DNA of 5,762 nucleotides. Source: Actinomycetes bacterium. GTDB taxonomy: Bacteria > Actinomycetota > Thermoleophilia > Solirubrobacterales > Solirubrobacteraceae. The position numbers and the translations under genes were made by a program. Every line of letters starts with the position of its first letter. Positions within the stretch are counted from its first letter, which is position 1. The stretch lies in the NCBI GenBank assembly GCA_023405705.1, contig JAEXXR010000618.1:1-5762 (forward strand). The letters are read 5' to 3'. A model generated the notes under the pieces. It ran no database searches. It saw only the letters and a list, made by a program, of their open reading frames with translations, and had not been told where the DNA came from. Positions 5,582 through 5,762 of this stretch are shown here, in pieces.

Positions 5582-5762
5582 GTGCTGATCATCACCCGCA
5601 GGCCGGGCGAGAAGATCATCCTGGGCGACGACATCACGATCACGGTGATGGAGGTCAGCGGTCAGACGGTTCGCGTCGGCATCGACGCGCCCAAGTCGCT
5701 GCCGATCTACCGCGAGGAGATCTGGGCCGCCGTCAAGCAGGAGAACGAGGCGGCCGCGACCG
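5582..5762 (+). CDS. csrA: Carbon storage regulator CsrA, translational regulator (cut by right edge)
   Basis: Sixty codons are visible from a GTG start; the 3' end lies beyond the window. CsrA is a small dimeric RNA-binding protein that represses translation by covering ribosome-binding sites, in Gram-positives mainly that of flagellin mRNA. The sequence MLIITRRPGEKIILGDDITI opens exactly like the family, and 'GIDAPKSLPIYREEIW' (33-48) is the conserved core. Arg44, a key RNA-contacting residue in E. coli CsrA, is present; position 4, usually Leu, is Ile here. 'QEN' at 53-55 keeps Asn55, which from memory is needed for FliW binding in Bacillus CsrA, followed by the start of an Ala-rich C-terminal extension. 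It is adjacent to fliW, its known antagonist. The flagellin gene that usually follows or lies nearby is not in the window. Confidence 0.95.
   Translation, partial: MLIITRRPGEKIILGDDITITVMEVSGQTVRVGIDAPKSLPIYREEIWAAVKQENEAAAT

Overview
This window is a compact flagellar gene cluster from a GC-rich, motile bacterium. By eye, most third codon positions are G or C. The gene set points to a Gram-positive-type flagellum: rod, hook-junction and assembly genes are present, there are no P- or L-ring genes (flgI, flgH), and a fliW-csrA pair closes the visible run. A flagellated actinobacterium of the Thermoleophilia type (Conexibacter/Solirubrobacter-like) fits the GC content and the codons. That placement is inference; no marker gene for taxonomy lies here.

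Layout: bases 1-260 hold the 5' part of a minus-strand gene that looks like the N-terminal part of a FliK-like hook-length-control protein. It diverges from the plus-strand run across a 50-base gap. The plus-strand run is flgF (311-1009), a 138-base gap, flgG (1148-1888), a 79-base gap, a short flgJ-type rod-binding protein (1968-2252), flgN (2249-2788, ATGA overlap), flgK (2801-4132), flgL (4136-5041), fliW (5062-5532, TTG start) and csrA (5582 to the right edge, GTG start, 60 codons visible). From flgJ to csrA the spacing is -4 to +49 bases, as in one operon. The 138-base and 79-base gaps, the only longer spacers inside the plus-strand run, contain regulatory-looking sequence or nothing clear.

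How the genes work together: FlgF and FlgG build the rod, the FlgJ-like protein helps rod assembly, and FlgN is the export chaperone for FlgK and FlgL, which form the hook-filament junction. FliW and CsrA form the partner switch that ties flagellin translation to export. Two sequences close to the flagellar sigma-28/WhiG consensus (TAAA-N15-GCCGATAA) lie in front of flgF and flgG. The flgG leader is rich in GGA motifs, and the csrA ribosome-binding site can fold with AAGGA in a hairpin loop. Both suggest CsrA control, including autoregulation.

I see no mobile element, CRISPR array, RNA gene or wholly unknown system. The region is conserved flagellar biology. The points worth a second look are regulatory (sigma-28-like sites before early rod genes, CsrA-type RNA sites), the gene order, and a dense cluster of AGA arginine codons in the middle of flgK.
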